64,000 nt of DNA, taken from contig NZ_LMUL01000017.1 in assembly GCF_009765965.1 (NCBI RefSeq), forward strand, positions 86,651 through 150,650, read 5' to 3'. The stretch is from Caulobacter sp. S45. GTDB lineage: Bacteria; Pseudomonadota; Alphaproteobacteria; Caulobacterales; Caulobacteraceae. Under the pieces are notes generated by a model, which saw only the letters and a list, made by a program, of their open reading frames with translations, did not search any database and was not told the DNA's origin. Position numbers and translations under genes: made by a program. Positions 29,662-39,116 of this stretch are shown piece by piece; the stretch's first letter is position 1, and each line of letters opens with the position of its first letter.

Positions 29662-30198
29662 ATTCGCCGCCCCATGCAAGCGCCGCCGCCCCGCAACGAC
29701 GGACCGCGTATCAACGAAGACATCCGCGTTCCCAAGGTGCTGCTGATCGACCAGAACGGCGAGAAGCAGGGGATCATGCCCACCGCCGCCGCCGTCGAGG
29801 CTGCGCTGGAGGTCGGGCTGGATCTGGTCGAGGTGTCTCCGAACTCCGATCCGCCGGTCTGCAAGATCCTGGACTATGGCAAGTACAAGTTCCAGGAGCA
29901 GAAGAAGAAGAACGAGGCGCGCAAGCGGCAGAAGGTGGTCGAGGTCAAGGAGATCAAGCTCCGCCCGAACATCGACACCCACGATTACGATGTCAAGGCC
30001 AAGGCCATGCACCGCTTCTTCGAAGAGGGCGACAAGGTCAAGGTGACGCTGCGTTTCCGTGGTCGCGAGCTTGCGCACCCGGAGCTGGGCATGAAACTGC
30101 TCCAGCAGGTGAAGACCGAGTTCGAACCCATCGCCAAGGTGGAGTACGAGCCCCGGATGGAAGGCAAGCAGATGATCATGATCCTCGCCCCGCGCTGA
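29662..30198 (+). CDS. infC: Translation initiation factor IF-3, probable AUU start
   Basis: Binds the 30S subunit, prevents subunit joining and checks the start codon. The best start is ATT at 29662: AGGAG lies at 29648-29652 with a 9-bp gap, and the codons that follow give [20 protein letters not shown], like the RRP-leading IF-3 of other alphaproteobacteria. This makes 178 residues. The first ATG (29674) lacks a spaced ribosome site. Rare AUU starts let IF-3 repress its own mRNA. N-domain ([12 protein letters not shown]), linker lysines and C-domain ([14 protein letters not shown]) are intact. It stands alone, without rpmI or rplT downstream. Confidence 0.93.
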   Translation: MRRPMQAPPPRNDGPRINEDIRVPKVLLIDQNGEKQGIMPTAAAVEAALEVGLDLVEVSPNSDPPVCKILDYGKYKFQEQKKKNEARKRQKVVEVKEIKLRPNIDTHDYDVKAKAMHRFFEEGDKVKVTLRFRGRELAHPELGMKLLQQVKTEFEPIAKVEYEPRMEGKQMIMILAPR

Positions 30199-30225
30199 GG
30201 ATCACGACGATCTGCAGAATGCGAA

Positions 30226-30258
30226 AGCCCCCGGCGATCCGCCGGGGGCTTTTTTCTT
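30226..30258 (+). terminator. Intrinsic terminator of infC
   Basis: A perfect 11-bp stem, AGCCCCCGGCG (30226-30236) with CGCCGGGGGCT (30240-30250), a 3-nt loop, then TTTTTTCTTTT. It begins 28 bp after the infC stop and is the strongest Rho-independent terminator in the window. Confidence 0.92.
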
Positions 30259-30284
30259 TTCGGCTGTAAACGTCGGGCAGTCGG

Positions 30285-31592
30285 CTACTGGCCACCATTG
30301 TTCGCGGCGAAGGCGATGGGGACCATCACGGCCGGCGGCGCGCTGCGCTGCGCTGGAGTGGCGATCGGGACCGAGACGGACAGGGGCGAGCCGGGAACCG
30401 GCAGCGCCGCCCATCCGGCGGCCTTCACCACGCATTGGCCGGTGTCCATCATCGCGTGCTGGCCCAGGCAGAAGACGTCCTCGTACTGAGGCCCCGCCAC
30501 CGACAGGCATTGATAGAGGTTCAGCCGGGCCATCTTCACGCACTCGGTGGTCTGGGCGTCGGCCAGCAGGGGCACGATCTGCTCCCCGTGCTCCTCGTCC
30601 GCCTGGCCGAGCACCGCCAACGCCGCCAGCGCGAGGCCGCGGGCGACCACCGGCGACACCGGGCCGGCGGGCGTCATGGGCGATTCGCCGGATTTGCGCA
30701 TGGCGACCAGCGAGGTCATCAGGGCGCCAGTGTCCTCGGCCTTCATGGCCACGGGCGTGTCCGACTGGGCCTTGATGCGGGTGAGTTGGACCTGCGGGGC
30801 CAGGATCGCCGAGTGGGACCATGCCTGGTGCTGGACGTCGTAGGCGGCGTGCTTCACCGAGGCGCCGGTGGTGTAGAGATCCGCGCCCATGCGTCCGAGC
30901 ACGAGGGCGGCGCGAGCGGCCGCGCGCCCGGCGCCGGGCGCCTGCATGATCGCCTCGGGGTGGTCGATCAACTGGCGGGCCACCGCCATGCGGGCGTTGG
31001 GGTCGGGGCTGAGTTCACCGAGCGTCTCGACGAACGCGGGCTCCTGCAAGGCGGTCAGGGCGGCGTAGGCGACCGCACCTTCCTCGAGCTGGGCCTGATC
31101 GTAGGTGGCGCCCGTTTCAAGGGCTCGCGAGACCGCTTCCCCGCCGTTGAAATCGGGATGGATGGCCGAGGCCTGGCGCATGTAGTGTTCGAAGGCGCCG
31201 GCGGAATCGATCACCCGGCGGGCGATGGCGACCGAAGGCGAATTGTCGGCTGGCTGGGTGGGCTGGACCGCTTCAACCGGTTGCGGCGCCAGGAACGACT
31301 GCCCCGGGGCCTGGGTCAGGGCCGCATATTGGGCGTTCAGGGTGACGGCGGAAGCGGGCGCTTCGAAGGCCGCGCGCGGGGCGCCCATGGCGTCCTGCTG
31401 TTCCGGTCCCTGGCCAGCCGCAGCGGCGGCGTCATCGACATCGGGGAGCATATGGATCGGGGAAGGCGCGACTGGCGTCGACGCCAGGGGCGTGAGCGTG
31501 CGGGTCTGGGCCCCGGCCGCGGTCGCGGTCAGCGCCACGCCCATCAGGCAGGTGAGGGCGAGCGCCGCCCCTCGAGTACGGTTCGTCGTCAT
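30285..31592 (-). CDS. Exported hypothetical protein
   Basis: A 435-residue protein I do not recognise. It starts with signal peptide GAALALTCLMGVALTATAA followed by GAQTR; GGGGGAG lies 12 bp before the ATG. The mature N-terminal ~100 residues are Pro/Gln/Ala-rich and probably disordered; the rest is predicted helical and Ala/Leu-rich, with a cysteine pair in ECVKMARLNLYQCLSV and two more (EDVFCLGQHA, DTGQCVVKAAGWA) near the C-terminus that may form disulfides. It probably acts in the periplasm. It converges on infC with the terminator between. Confidence 0.65.
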   Translation of the reverse strand: MTTNRTRGAALALTCLMGVALTATAAGAQTRTLTPLASTPVAPSPIHMLPDVDDAAAAAGQGPEQQDAMGAPRAAFEAPASAVTLNAQYAALTQAPGQSFLAPQPVEAVQPTQPADNSPSVAIARRVIDSAGAFEHYMRQASAIHPDFNGGEAVSRALETGATYDQAQLEEGAVAYAALTALQEPAFVETLGELSPDPNARMAVARQLIDHPEAIMQAPGAGRAAARAALVLGRMGADLYTTGASVKHAAYDVQHQAWSHSAILAPQVQLTRIKAQSDTPVAMKAEDTGALMTSLVAMRKSGESPMTPAGPVSPVVARGLALAALAVLGQADEEHGEQIVPLLADAQTTECVKMARLNLYQCLSVAGPQYEDVFCLGQHAMMDTGQCVVKAAGWAALPVPGSPLSVSVPIATPAQRSAPPAVMVPIAFAANNGGQ

Positions 31593-32027
31593 CGCCGGAT
31601 ATCTCCCCCGCGAGACGGCCTACCCGGACGACCGCCAATCGGCCGCCCCATCCGCCTCGCCACATATGAGGCAAGCTACCGGCTCATGATTAAGGAGCCA
31701 TGTTTAAAAGCAGTCGCGGCGCGAAAAAACCTTTGAAAGCGGCGTTATGAAGCAGACCGTTCATTTTAGTCTGTTTTTGAACGTTCACCATCATGTCTTT
31801 ATGCGGTTGTGATCGCGTGATGCACGGTGGAGGCGAAGGTAGCTCTGCCGTTCGCCGATGCACCCGGGCGGCTCGCGCCCGCCGGGAAATAGGGCGTTTC
31901 CGCGTCGGGCGAGGCGTAGACTTTACGCGTGTAAGTCTTTTTCTCCGCTGTTGTGCATTCCGGCGAACCGTGTTGCACTCCGGTCTGCGGTCCCGATCGC
32001 TGATAACAATAATAAGGGAGGTTACGT
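31593..32027. other. Intergenic region, 435 bp
   Basis: Divergent gap between two hypothetical genes. It is more A/T-rich than its surroundings and holds a weak hairpin with T-run (31918-31942), two near-copies of GTTGTGCATTCCGG/GTTGCACTCCGG around 31950-31983, and a possible 16-codon basic frame at 31700-31750. No gene of normal length is convincing on either strand. It could carry the promoters of both flanking genes and possibly a small RNA. Confidence 0.5.
31918..31942 (+). terminator. Weak terminator-like hairpin upstream of the 32028 gene
   Basis: Stem AGACTT(T)AC with GTAAGTCT, one bulged T, a 4-nt GCGT loop, then TTTT. Being in a non-coding gap and pointing to the plus strand, it could end a short upstream transcript or act as an attenuator for the gene at 32028. 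Confidence 0.35.
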
Positions 32028-32375
32028 ATGAGTTGGCTCCCCAAGTTGCATAGGGAGTTCCGGATCCAGGCCGATCCGGATCGATTGTCACACGATCTCG
32101 TCTCCGAACTGCGCCATCACGGCATGGCGGTGCAGAGCCATTATCCGGGCTCTCGTATCATCGCGTCGGTGCTACGCCCGATGGGGATGAGCGGGGGTCA
32201 GCAGGTGCGGGTTGATTTCCGGCCGTTGGCGGATGGCGCGATGGACGCGGTGGTGGAAAGCCGCTTCCGCTTTCCCGGCGTGGATTTCACCGGCGAGAAC
32301 GAGAAAAACGTCAGTCTTATCGATGAGCTGCTTCACCGCTTGGCCGGAGCGGTTGCGAAACCGGTCGCCGCCTGA
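32028..32375 (+). CDS. Hypothetical protein
   Basis: A 115-residue cytosolic-looking protein with no family I recognise. AGGGAGG lies 7 bp before the ATG, an excellent ribosome site that supports a real gene. It has no signal peptide or membrane span and alternates charged and hydrophobic residues as in a small alpha/beta domain (RVDFRPLADGAMDAVVESRF). It converges on the next gene. Confidence 0.65.
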   Translation: MSWLPKLHREFRIQADPDRLSHDLVSELRHHGMAVQSHYPGSRIIASVLRPMGMSGGQQVRVDFRPLADGAMDAVVESRFRFPGVDFTGENEKNVSLIDELLHRLAGAVAKPVAA

Positions 32376-32399
32376 GCCTCTGAGGGCCGAAGGGCTACA

Positions 32400-32909
32400 T
32401 CAGTGTAGAAGGCGCGCCGCACCCGAATGTCCTGGAGCCGTCACGTTCCGGGGACGTGGAAGGGTGTGGCCGCCGACTTCCAGCGCACTCGCCACCGTCT
32501 GGAGCGAAAGCAGCATGGCCTCAGTCGCGCGGCTGTCCACCAGCCGGGAAAGGTGAGCGCGTACGCCGGTCTCGTCGCCGTCGGACAGGGAGGCCTGGGC
32601 TTCGGCGAACAGGGCCAGGATCGCCCGCTCGTCGGGGCTGACGGCCATGCATCCCGGCACATGCAGGCGAAGCTTGCGCTGTCCGCACCACCCCAATGTA
32701 CGCACCGTGACGAAGAAGCCGAGGAAGGCGTCGTCCGCGCCCTGGCCGAAGGTCATGGCGAACATCTGCCTCAGCGTGGCGCATTCGCCGTGGCCGACCG
32801 CGATGGAGCGCAAGGTCCACACGATCAACTGCTCGGTTCGTGCGAGATGGGCGAAGTCGTCGGCGGGGTTTGGAGCGGCGATGGGGACGGAAAGGCGAGC
32901 GGAGGGCAT
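32400..32909 (-). CDS. Hypothetical protein
   Basis: A 169-residue, probably cytoplasmic and mostly helical protein. It has Cys in GECATLRQMF, then GFFVTVRTLGWCGQRKLRLH and PGCMAVSPDERAILALFAEAQ, a pattern I believe recurs in alphaproteobacterial hypothetical proteins but cannot name. GAGG lies 8 bp before the ATG. No catalytic motif is clear. It converges on the 32028 gene. Confidence 0.65.
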   Translation of the reverse strand: MPSARLSVPIAAPNPADDFAHLARTEQLIVWTLRSIAVGHGECATLRQMFAMTFGQGADDAFLGFFVTVRTLGWCGQRKLRLHVPGCMAVSPDERAILALFAEAQASLSDGDETGVRAHLSRLVDSRATEAMLLSLQTVASALEVGGHTLPRPRNVTAPGHSGAARLLH

Positions 32910-33048
32910 GGAGGGTTCCTCGAAACGACCTCCAGCAGCCTTTCATAAATGATAATGCGTCGCAAGAGCGATATCGGGGCGAGTTCCTGCTTTGAGGCCC
33001 CTTCAAAGCTGCGGATCAGGTTTTCCTGCTCTCGGGTCCCTTCCGTCC

Positions 33049-33144
33049 GTCATACCTGCCTCAGACGAAGCGCAGAGCGGGGACCCGGGCGAGTACGCGG
33101 CAGGGCGTGGCCCCGGAAAGCGCCTGAGCGCTTTCCGGGGTGAC
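33049..33144. repeat. ~96-bp intergenic repeat, copy 2 (diverged)
   Basis: Ends are GTCATACCTG and CCGGGGTGAC. Read on the minus strand it follows copy 1: CCGGAAAGCGC, GGCGCTTTCCGGGG, CGGGTCCCCGCTCTGCGC. More mismatches than copy 3. It sits directly 3' of the exported peroxiredoxin gene. Confidence 0.75.
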
Positions 33145-33161
33145 AGGGAACGGTGCGGCGG

Positions 33162-33692
33162 TCAGCCGTGCTCGTCTTGGTAGGTCTTCAACGCGGTCAG
33201 GGCGTTCTCGACGTGATGGTCCGGATTGCCGTCGGTGTAGGTGTAGAGGACCTTCCCGCCCGGGGCGATCACGTACGAGGTCCGGGCGGCGAACTTGAAC
33301 GCCACGAGCGTGTCGTAGGCCTTGATGACCTTGAAGGTCGGATCGGCGGCCACCGGGAACTTGCTCTGGCACTCCGACACGGAGAACTTGTCCAGCTTTT
33401 CGATGTCGTCGGCGCTGACGCCGATGACGGTGGCGTGCATGGCCTTGAACTTGTCGATATTGGCGGCAAATTCATGGGCTTCGATGGTGCAGCCCTTGGT
33501 GAAGGCGGCCGGGTAGAAATACAGCACGACCGGTCCCTTCTTCAGGGCCTCGGCCAGGGAAAAGGTGAACTGCTTGCCGCCGATGGTGGCCTGGGTGGTG
33601 AAATCGGGGGCGCTGGCGCCCACCGTCAGGGCCGCCATTGCGGGGCTCGCAACCGCGCCTGCGAGGGCGAGGGCCGCCAAAAACCGCTTCAT
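33162..33692 (-). CDS. Exported peroxiredoxin (BCP/AhpC-TSA family)
   Basis: A thiol peroxidase with signal peptide MKRFLAALALAGAVASPAMA, started at 33692 because GGAG lies 7 bp upstream; a longer frame begins in non-coding-looking sequence. The peroxidatic cysteine is in YPAAFTKGCTIEAHEF, and a second cysteine in VSECQSKFPV could be the resolving one. At 176 residues the mature form is normal for peroxiredoxin Q. It would reduce peroxides in the periplasm. A separate cytoplasmic bcp lies at 54534. Confidence 0.88.
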   Translation of the reverse strand: MKRFLAALALAGAVASPAMAALTVGASAPDFTTQATIGGKQFTFSLAEALKKGPVVLYFYPAAFTKGCTIEAHEFAANIDKFKAMHATVIGVSADDIEKLDKFSVSECQSKFPVAADPTFKVIKAYDTLVAFKFAARTSYVIAPGGKVLYTYTDGNPDHHVENALTALKTYQDEHG

Positions 33693-33840
33693 CGACTGTC
33701 TCCGGAAAGATTGATCGCCAAGCTTTATCATGCGGCTCGGATATTCGACACCGGACATGGGCCTTAAACGAACTTTCACAGGCGGCCCGGCATAAGTCGC
33801 AAAGTGCGCAGCGTAGGTGCGCGGCCGGGAACGCGTTTAC

Positions 33841-35295
33841 ATGGCCAAGACGGTGCTGATCGTCGACGACGACCCCACCCAGCGGCGGCTGATTCAAGCC
33901 GTGCTGGAGCGGGAGGGTTTCGCTGTCTCCCAGGCCGACGGTGGCGACGCCGCGTTGGACCGTATCGCTACGGGGCTGAAACCCGATGTGGTGATCCTGG
34001 ACCTGGTGATGCCGCACACGCCGGGGCTGGAAGTGCTCAAGAGCCTGAGGGCCCAAGGGTTCGCCGCGCCGGTCATCGTGCTGACCGCCACCGGCGGGGT
34101 GGATACGGTGGTCCAGGCGATGCAGGCCGGGGCCCAGGATTTCTTCATCAAACCGGCGAGCCCGGAGCGGATCATCGTCTCGATCCGCAACGCCCTGCAG
34201 ATGGGCCAGCTCACCGCCGAGGTGGATCGGCTGTCCAAGAGGGTCGGCGGTTGCACCGGCTTCGACGATCTTGTGGGCGCGTCGGCGCCGATGGAGCGGG
34301 TGAAGGCGCTGGGCCTGAGGGCGGCCAAGTCTTCGATCCCGGTGCTGGTGCTGGGCGAGAGCGGGGTGGGCAAGGAGCTGATCGCGCGCGCGGTCCACGG
34401 CGCCTCGGAGCGTGCGGGCAAGCCGTTCGTGGCGGTCAACTGCGGCGCTATTCCGGAGAACCTGGTCGAGTCCATCCTGTTCGGCCACGAGAAGGGCAGC
34501 TTCACCGGCGCCCACGACAAGCACTCCGGCAAGTTCCTGGAGGCCAGCGGCGGCACCCTGTTCCTGGACGAGGTCGGCGAACTGCCGCTGGACATGCAGG
34601 TCAAGCTGCTGCGGGCGTTGCAGGAAGGTGAGATCGACCCGGTCGGCTCCAAGCGGCCGGTCAAGGTGGACGTGCGCATCGTCTCGGCCACCAACCGCGA
34701 CCTGGCCGGTCAAGTGGCCGCGGGCCGGTTCCGCGAGGACCTGTTCTATCGCCTGAACGTCTATCCGATCGAGGCGCCGAACCTGCGCGAACGGCGCGAG
34801 GACGTGCCGGCCCTGGTCGACGCCTTCGTGCGCCGCTTCAATGTGGAGGAAGGCAAGCGGGTGGCGGGGGCCACGCCCGCCACGCTGGCCATGCTCAAGG
34901 CTTTCGACTGGCCCGGCAACGTCCGCCAGCTGGAGAACGCGGTCTATCGGGCCATCGTGCTCGCCGACGACCCGTTCTTGCAACCGCACGACTTCCCGTC
35001 GATCTCGGGCGTTTCGGTCCCGCTACCTGCACCCTCGTCCGCGCCGGTGGGCGGGGCGGCGTCTTCGGCCCAGGCCTCCGACAAGGACGTTCCTGGCCAG
35101 CCCGTCCGGGTGCTCGACGAAAAAGGCCATCTGCGACCGCTGGAGGAGATCGAGCGCGACCTGATCCAGTTCGCCATCGAGACCTACGCCGGACGCATGA
35201 CCGAGGTCGCCCGCCGTTTGGGCATCGGCCGCTCCACCCTGTACCGCAAGGTGCGCGAGCAGGGCCTGGAAGGCGTGCTCAGCGAGGTCGGCTGA
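33841..35295 (+). CDS. NtrC-family sigma-54-dependent response regulator (TacA-like)
   Basis: A 484-residue activator with three domains. The receiver domain has Asp9-Asp10, phospho-acceptor Asp54 (VILDLVMP) and Lys104. The AAA+ domain has Walker A GESGVGKE, the sigma-54 contact loop as GSFTGA (usual form GAFTGA), Walker [14 protein letters not shown] and GNVRQLEN. The C-terminal Fis-type helix-turn-helix is [20 protein letters not shown]. The N-terminal sequence resembles TacA of Caulobacter, which drives polar/stalk gene expression under the ShkA-ShpA phosphorelay; that identity is inferred. The start follows a GGGA; a second frame start at 33817 is less likely. Confidence 0.9.
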   Translation: MAKTVLIVDDDPTQRRLIQAVLEREGFAVSQADGGDAALDRIATGLKPDVVILDLVMPHTPGLEVLKSLRAQGFAAPVIVLTATGGVDTVVQAMQAGAQDFFIKPASPERIIVSIRNALQMGQLTAEVDRLSKRVGGCTGFDDLVGASAPMERVKALGLRAAKSSIPVLVLGESGVGKELIARAVHGASERAGKPFVAVNCGAIPENLVESILFGHEKGSFTGAHDKHSGKFLEASGGTLFLDEVGELPLDMQVKLLRALQEGEIDPVGSKRPVKVDVRIVSATNRDLAGQVAAGRFREDLFYRLNVYPIEAPNLRERREDVPALVDAFVRRFNVEEGKRVAGATPATLAMLKAFDWPGNVRQLENAVYRAIVLADDPFLQPHDFPSISGVSVPLPAPSSAPVGGAASSAQASDKDVPGQPVRVLDEKGHLRPLEEIERDLIQFAIETYAGRMTEVARRLGIGRSTLYRKVREQGLEGVLSEVG

Positions 35296-35369
35296 CGGCG
35301 AAGGTTGCCCTGAACGTACTTTCCGTCGAAAACCCTTCTCGGCGGGGGCGCCATTCCGGATAGGACTGC

Positions 35370-36164
35370 ATGGGCGACCTGAATACGGCGATCACCAACC
35401 TGCTGATCGCACTCTTCAGCACCAAGGGCGCCGCCCTTGGTCTGGCTGGCCTTATCCTGCTCGCCGCGGTGGCGATCCTGATCGGGGTCTACTTCACCCG
35501 CGTGGTGCCGATCCGCAAGGCCGTGATGCGGCGCATCGTCGACTTCCCGCGCACGGTGGAGCCCAACGACCTGGAGCGCGTCTCCGGTCTGATGAGCCGG
35601 CCGGATCGGCAGAGCTTCAACCTCGAACGCGCCTGGGCCGCCTTCCGCAGCGCCCTGCTGCTGACGCCCGAGGGACAGCTGCGCAGCGGCGCGCCGGCCT
35701 GGACGGTGTTCAGCGTCGTCACCTCCGAGACCCAGGTGCTGGGCTGGTGGTCCAACCTGTTCGTGGCCATCGGCCTGATCTTCACCTTCCTGGGCGTGGT
35801 GGCCGCGCTGAGCGAGGCCACCAACGTGCTGGGCACGGGCGGCGGCTCCAACACCGCGGTGATGCAGGCGGCGCTGTCGGGCCTGCTCACCATCACCGCC
35901 ACCAAGTTCTTCACCTCCATCGCCGGCATCTTCGCCTCGGTGCTCATGCGGGTGTACGAGCGCCGCTGGTCCTCGCGCATAGACAAGGCGGTGGAGGACC
36001 TCTGCGAGATCATCGACGTGCGCATCCCGCCGGTCTCGCCGGGCATGCTGGCGGGCGAGCAGCTCAACGAGATGAAGCGCCAGACCCAGATGCTGGCCGA
36101 AATTCGCGACGCCCTTGGCCGCGACGCCGCCCACGCATCGGCCCAGCGGGCGCGCGCCTCGTGA
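35370..36164 (+). CDS. MotA/TolQ/ExbB-like proton-channel protein (ZorA-like stator)
   Basis: A 264-residue inner-membrane protein with three clear spans: about 18-42, 124-147 and 165-190, the last two in the MotA/ExbB order (LFVAIGLIFTFLGVVAALSEA and LLTITATKFFTSIAGIFASVL). A cytoplasmic loop of about 80 residues separates spans one and two. The C-terminal ~60 residues are helical, far shorter than the long tail of true ZorA. It overlaps the OmpA/MotB-like gene by GTGA, so the two form a stator-like ion-driven complex. Cargo or target is unknown. Confidence 0.8.
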   Translation: MGDLNTAITNLLIALFSTKGAALGLAGLILLAAVAILIGVYFTRVVPIRKAVMRRIVDFPRTVEPNDLERVSGLMSRPDRQSFNLERAWAAFRSALLLTPEGQLRSGAPAWTVFSVVTSETQVLGWWSNLFVAIGLIFTFLGVVAALSEATNVLGTGGGSNTAVMQAALSGLLTITATKFFTSIAGIFASVLMRVYERRWSSRIDKAVEDLCEIIDVRIPPVSPGMLAGEQLNEMKRQTQMLAEIRDALGRDAAHASAQRARAS

Positions 36165-36874
36165 GCGCCATCGCCACGGTTCGCCGCCGTCAGGGCGGCG
36201 AGCAGGAGGAAAGCTACTTCGTCTCCATGACCGACATGATGGTCGGCCTGGTGTTCGTGCTGATGGTGATGCTGGTCTACTACGCCCTGCAGTATCACCA
36301 GACCACCGTGGAGCTGACCGACACCAAGGTCCGTCGCACCGAGCTGCTGCAGAAGCTCCAGGCGCGGTTGAAGGCCGAGCACCTCGACGTCGCCATCGAC
36401 ACCGACGCCGGCGTGCTGCGCCTGCCCGAGGGCGTGCTGTTCGACAAGGGCAGCGACGTGGTCAAGCCGGAGGGCCAGCAGGCCCTGGCCAAGGTCGGCC
36501 AGGCGCTGCGGATGGAACTGCCCTGCTACACCGATGCGACCCCGCCCAAGGGGTGCGCCTCGAGCCATAGCGGGCTGGAGTCCGTCTTCATCGAAGGCCA
36601 CACCGACAACGACCAGATGAGCGGCGCGCGTGACAACTGGAACCTGTCGGCCGATCGGGCGGTGAACACGTATCGCAGCCTGGTGGGCCAGACCCCGGTG
36701 TTGAGCGGTCTGCGCGACGCGCGCGTGCGCCCGACCGATCCCCAGCCCGTGTTCGGTGTCAGCGGCTATGGGCCCACCCGCCCGCTGATGGCGGAGAGCT
36801 CCGAGGACGCCAAGCGCCACAACCGGCGCATCGACATCCGCTTCAACATGGTGACGCCGTCCCAGGCCAAGTGA
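36161..36874 (+). CDS. OmpA/MotB-like protein (ZorB-like stator partner)
   Basis: A 237-residue protein with one N-terminal span (about 25-45) preceded by ESYFVSMTDMMVGLVFVLM, where the Asp after SMT matches the ion-carrying Asp of MotB/ZorB. The C-terminal half is an OmpA-type peptidoglycan-binding domain: LPEGVLFDKGSDVVKPEGQ, FIEGHTDNDQM, NWNLSADRAVNTYRSL, and RHNRRIDIRFNM. A pair of cysteines (PCYTDATPPKGC) may form a disulfide. The GTG start overlaps the MotA-like gene's stop. No flagellar or Tol genes are nearby. Confidence 0.85.
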   Translation: MSAIATVRRRQGGEQEESYFVSMTDMMVGLVFVLMVMLVYYALQYHQTTVELTDTKVRRTELLQKLQARLKAEHLDVAIDTDAGVLRLPEGVLFDKGSDVVKPEGQQALAKVGQALRMELPCYTDATPPKGCASSHSGLESVFIEGHTDNDQMSGARDNWNLSADRAVNTYRSLVGQTPVLSGLRDARVRPTDPQPVFGVSGYGPTRPLMAESSEDAKRHNRRIDIRFNMVTPSQAK

Positions 36875-36887
36875 AGTCCGAAGCGAC

Positions 36888-36911
36888 CCGGGGCGGCTAG
36901 AACCGCCCCGG
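36888..36911 (+). terminator. Hairpin after the stator pair
   Basis: A 9-bp G/C stem CCGGGGCGG / CCGCCCCGG with a 6-nt loop, 13 bp after the stop and followed by TCGTTTGTC. The stem is strong and the T-run weak, so termination is likely but not certain. Confidence 0.55.
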
Positions 36912-37043
36912 TCGTTTGTCTCCAGTCTATCGGATAGTTGTCGTTTATCTTTCGGATGACCGGGCCGCGTGGGCGTGCGAAAGGCAATGGGCTTGGCCGG
37001 GAGCGCCCGCGTTCTCGGCTGACGGGCTTTACGGGAGTTCGGA

Positions 37044-38219
<1,176 letters not shown>

Positions 38220-38282
38220 TCGCGCGTTAAGGCAGGCACAACAGGGCGTAGACCCCTTGCATCTGATCGGGAGTTGAGACGA

Positions 38283-39008
38283 ATGGCCAGGACGGCTTTG
38301 GTCACGGGCGGTACCCGTGGCATCGGTCTAGCGATCAGCAAGCGGTTGAAGGCCGACGGGTTCAAGGTCGCCGCCGGCTATGCCGGCAACGAGGAGGCGG
38401 CCCAGTCCTGCGCCAAGGAACTCGGCATCGTCATCGTCAAGGGCAATGTCGGCAACTTCGACGACTGCGTGCGGGCGGTGAAGGAGGTCGAGGACCAGCT
38501 GGGTCCCATCGACGTGCTGGTCAACAACGCCGGCATCACCCGCGATTCCATGCTGCACAAGATGACCCCGCAGCAGTGGAACGACGTGATCTACGTCAAC
38601 CTGGCCTCGATCTTCAACATGAGCCGCCAAGTGATCGAAGGGATGCGCGAGCGCAGTTATGGCCGCATCATCAACATCTCGTCGATCAATGGTCAGAAGG
38701 GCCAGATGGGCCAGACCAACTATTCCGCCGCCAAGGCTGGGGTGATCGGCTTCACCAAGGCTCTGGCGCAGGAGAGCGCCGCCAAGGGCATCACCGTCAA
38801 CGCCGTGGCGCCGGGCTATATCGATACCGAGATGATGTCTGCGGTTCCCCAGAATGTCCTGGACAAGATCGTCGCCGGCATTCCGGTGGGGCGACTTGGG
38901 CGGGCGGAGGAGATTGCCGCTTGCGTCGCCTTCCTGGCGCGCGAAGACGCCGCCTTCATCACCGGCGCCACCGTGACGGCGAATGGGGGGCAGTACTTCG
39001 CCGGATAA
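38283..39008 (+). CDS. phbB: Acetoacetyl-CoA reductase
   Basis: NADPH-dependent short-chain dehydrogenase reducing acetoacetyl-CoA to (R)-3-hydroxybutyryl-CoA. It has 241 residues, cofactor motif VTGGTRGIG, LVNNAGITRDSM, and the catalytic Ser (NISSINGQKG) with Tyr-x3-Lys (YSAAKAG). The QKGQMGQTNYSAAKAG stretch is typical of PhaB rather than FabG. The start at 38283 follows GGGAG; it is paired with phaA just upstream. Confidence 0.93.
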   Translation: MARTALVTGGTRGIGLAISKRLKADGFKVAAGYAGNEEAAQSCAKELGIVIVKGNVGNFDDCVRAVKEVEDQLGPIDVLVNNAGITRDSMLHKMTPQQWNDVIYVNLASIFNMSRQVIEGMRERSYGRIINISSINGQKGQMGQTNYSAAKAGVIGFTKALAQESAAKGITVNAVAPGYIDTEMMSAVPQNVLDKIVAGIPVGRLGRAEEIAACVAFLAREDAAFITGATVTANGGQYFAG

Positions 39009-39116
39009 GCTTTGGCGTCTTTAAGATGCTGGCATAAGCGCCACAGTATGTGGCGCGCCCGAAACGCACACTCCTCCTGTCCAAAAAGCGCCCCACTCGG
39101 GGGGCATCCGGCATGG

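Noticed and set aside
31700-31750. 16-codon basic frame (MFKSSRGAKKPLKAAL) with upstream AAGGAG
   Set aside because: The spacing to the ATG is only two bases, too short for good initiation, and there is no family support; kept only as part of a possible leader region.
33817-35295. Naming the NtrC-family regulator tacA outright
   Set aside because: The receiver domain and architecture fit TacA, but other NtrC-type regulators share them; without alignment the symbol is not secure.
35370-36874. Complete Zorya defense system
   Set aside because: Only ZorA/B-like proteins are present; no ZorC/D/E/F/G candidate in the neighbouring 10 kb and the ZorA-like tail is short.
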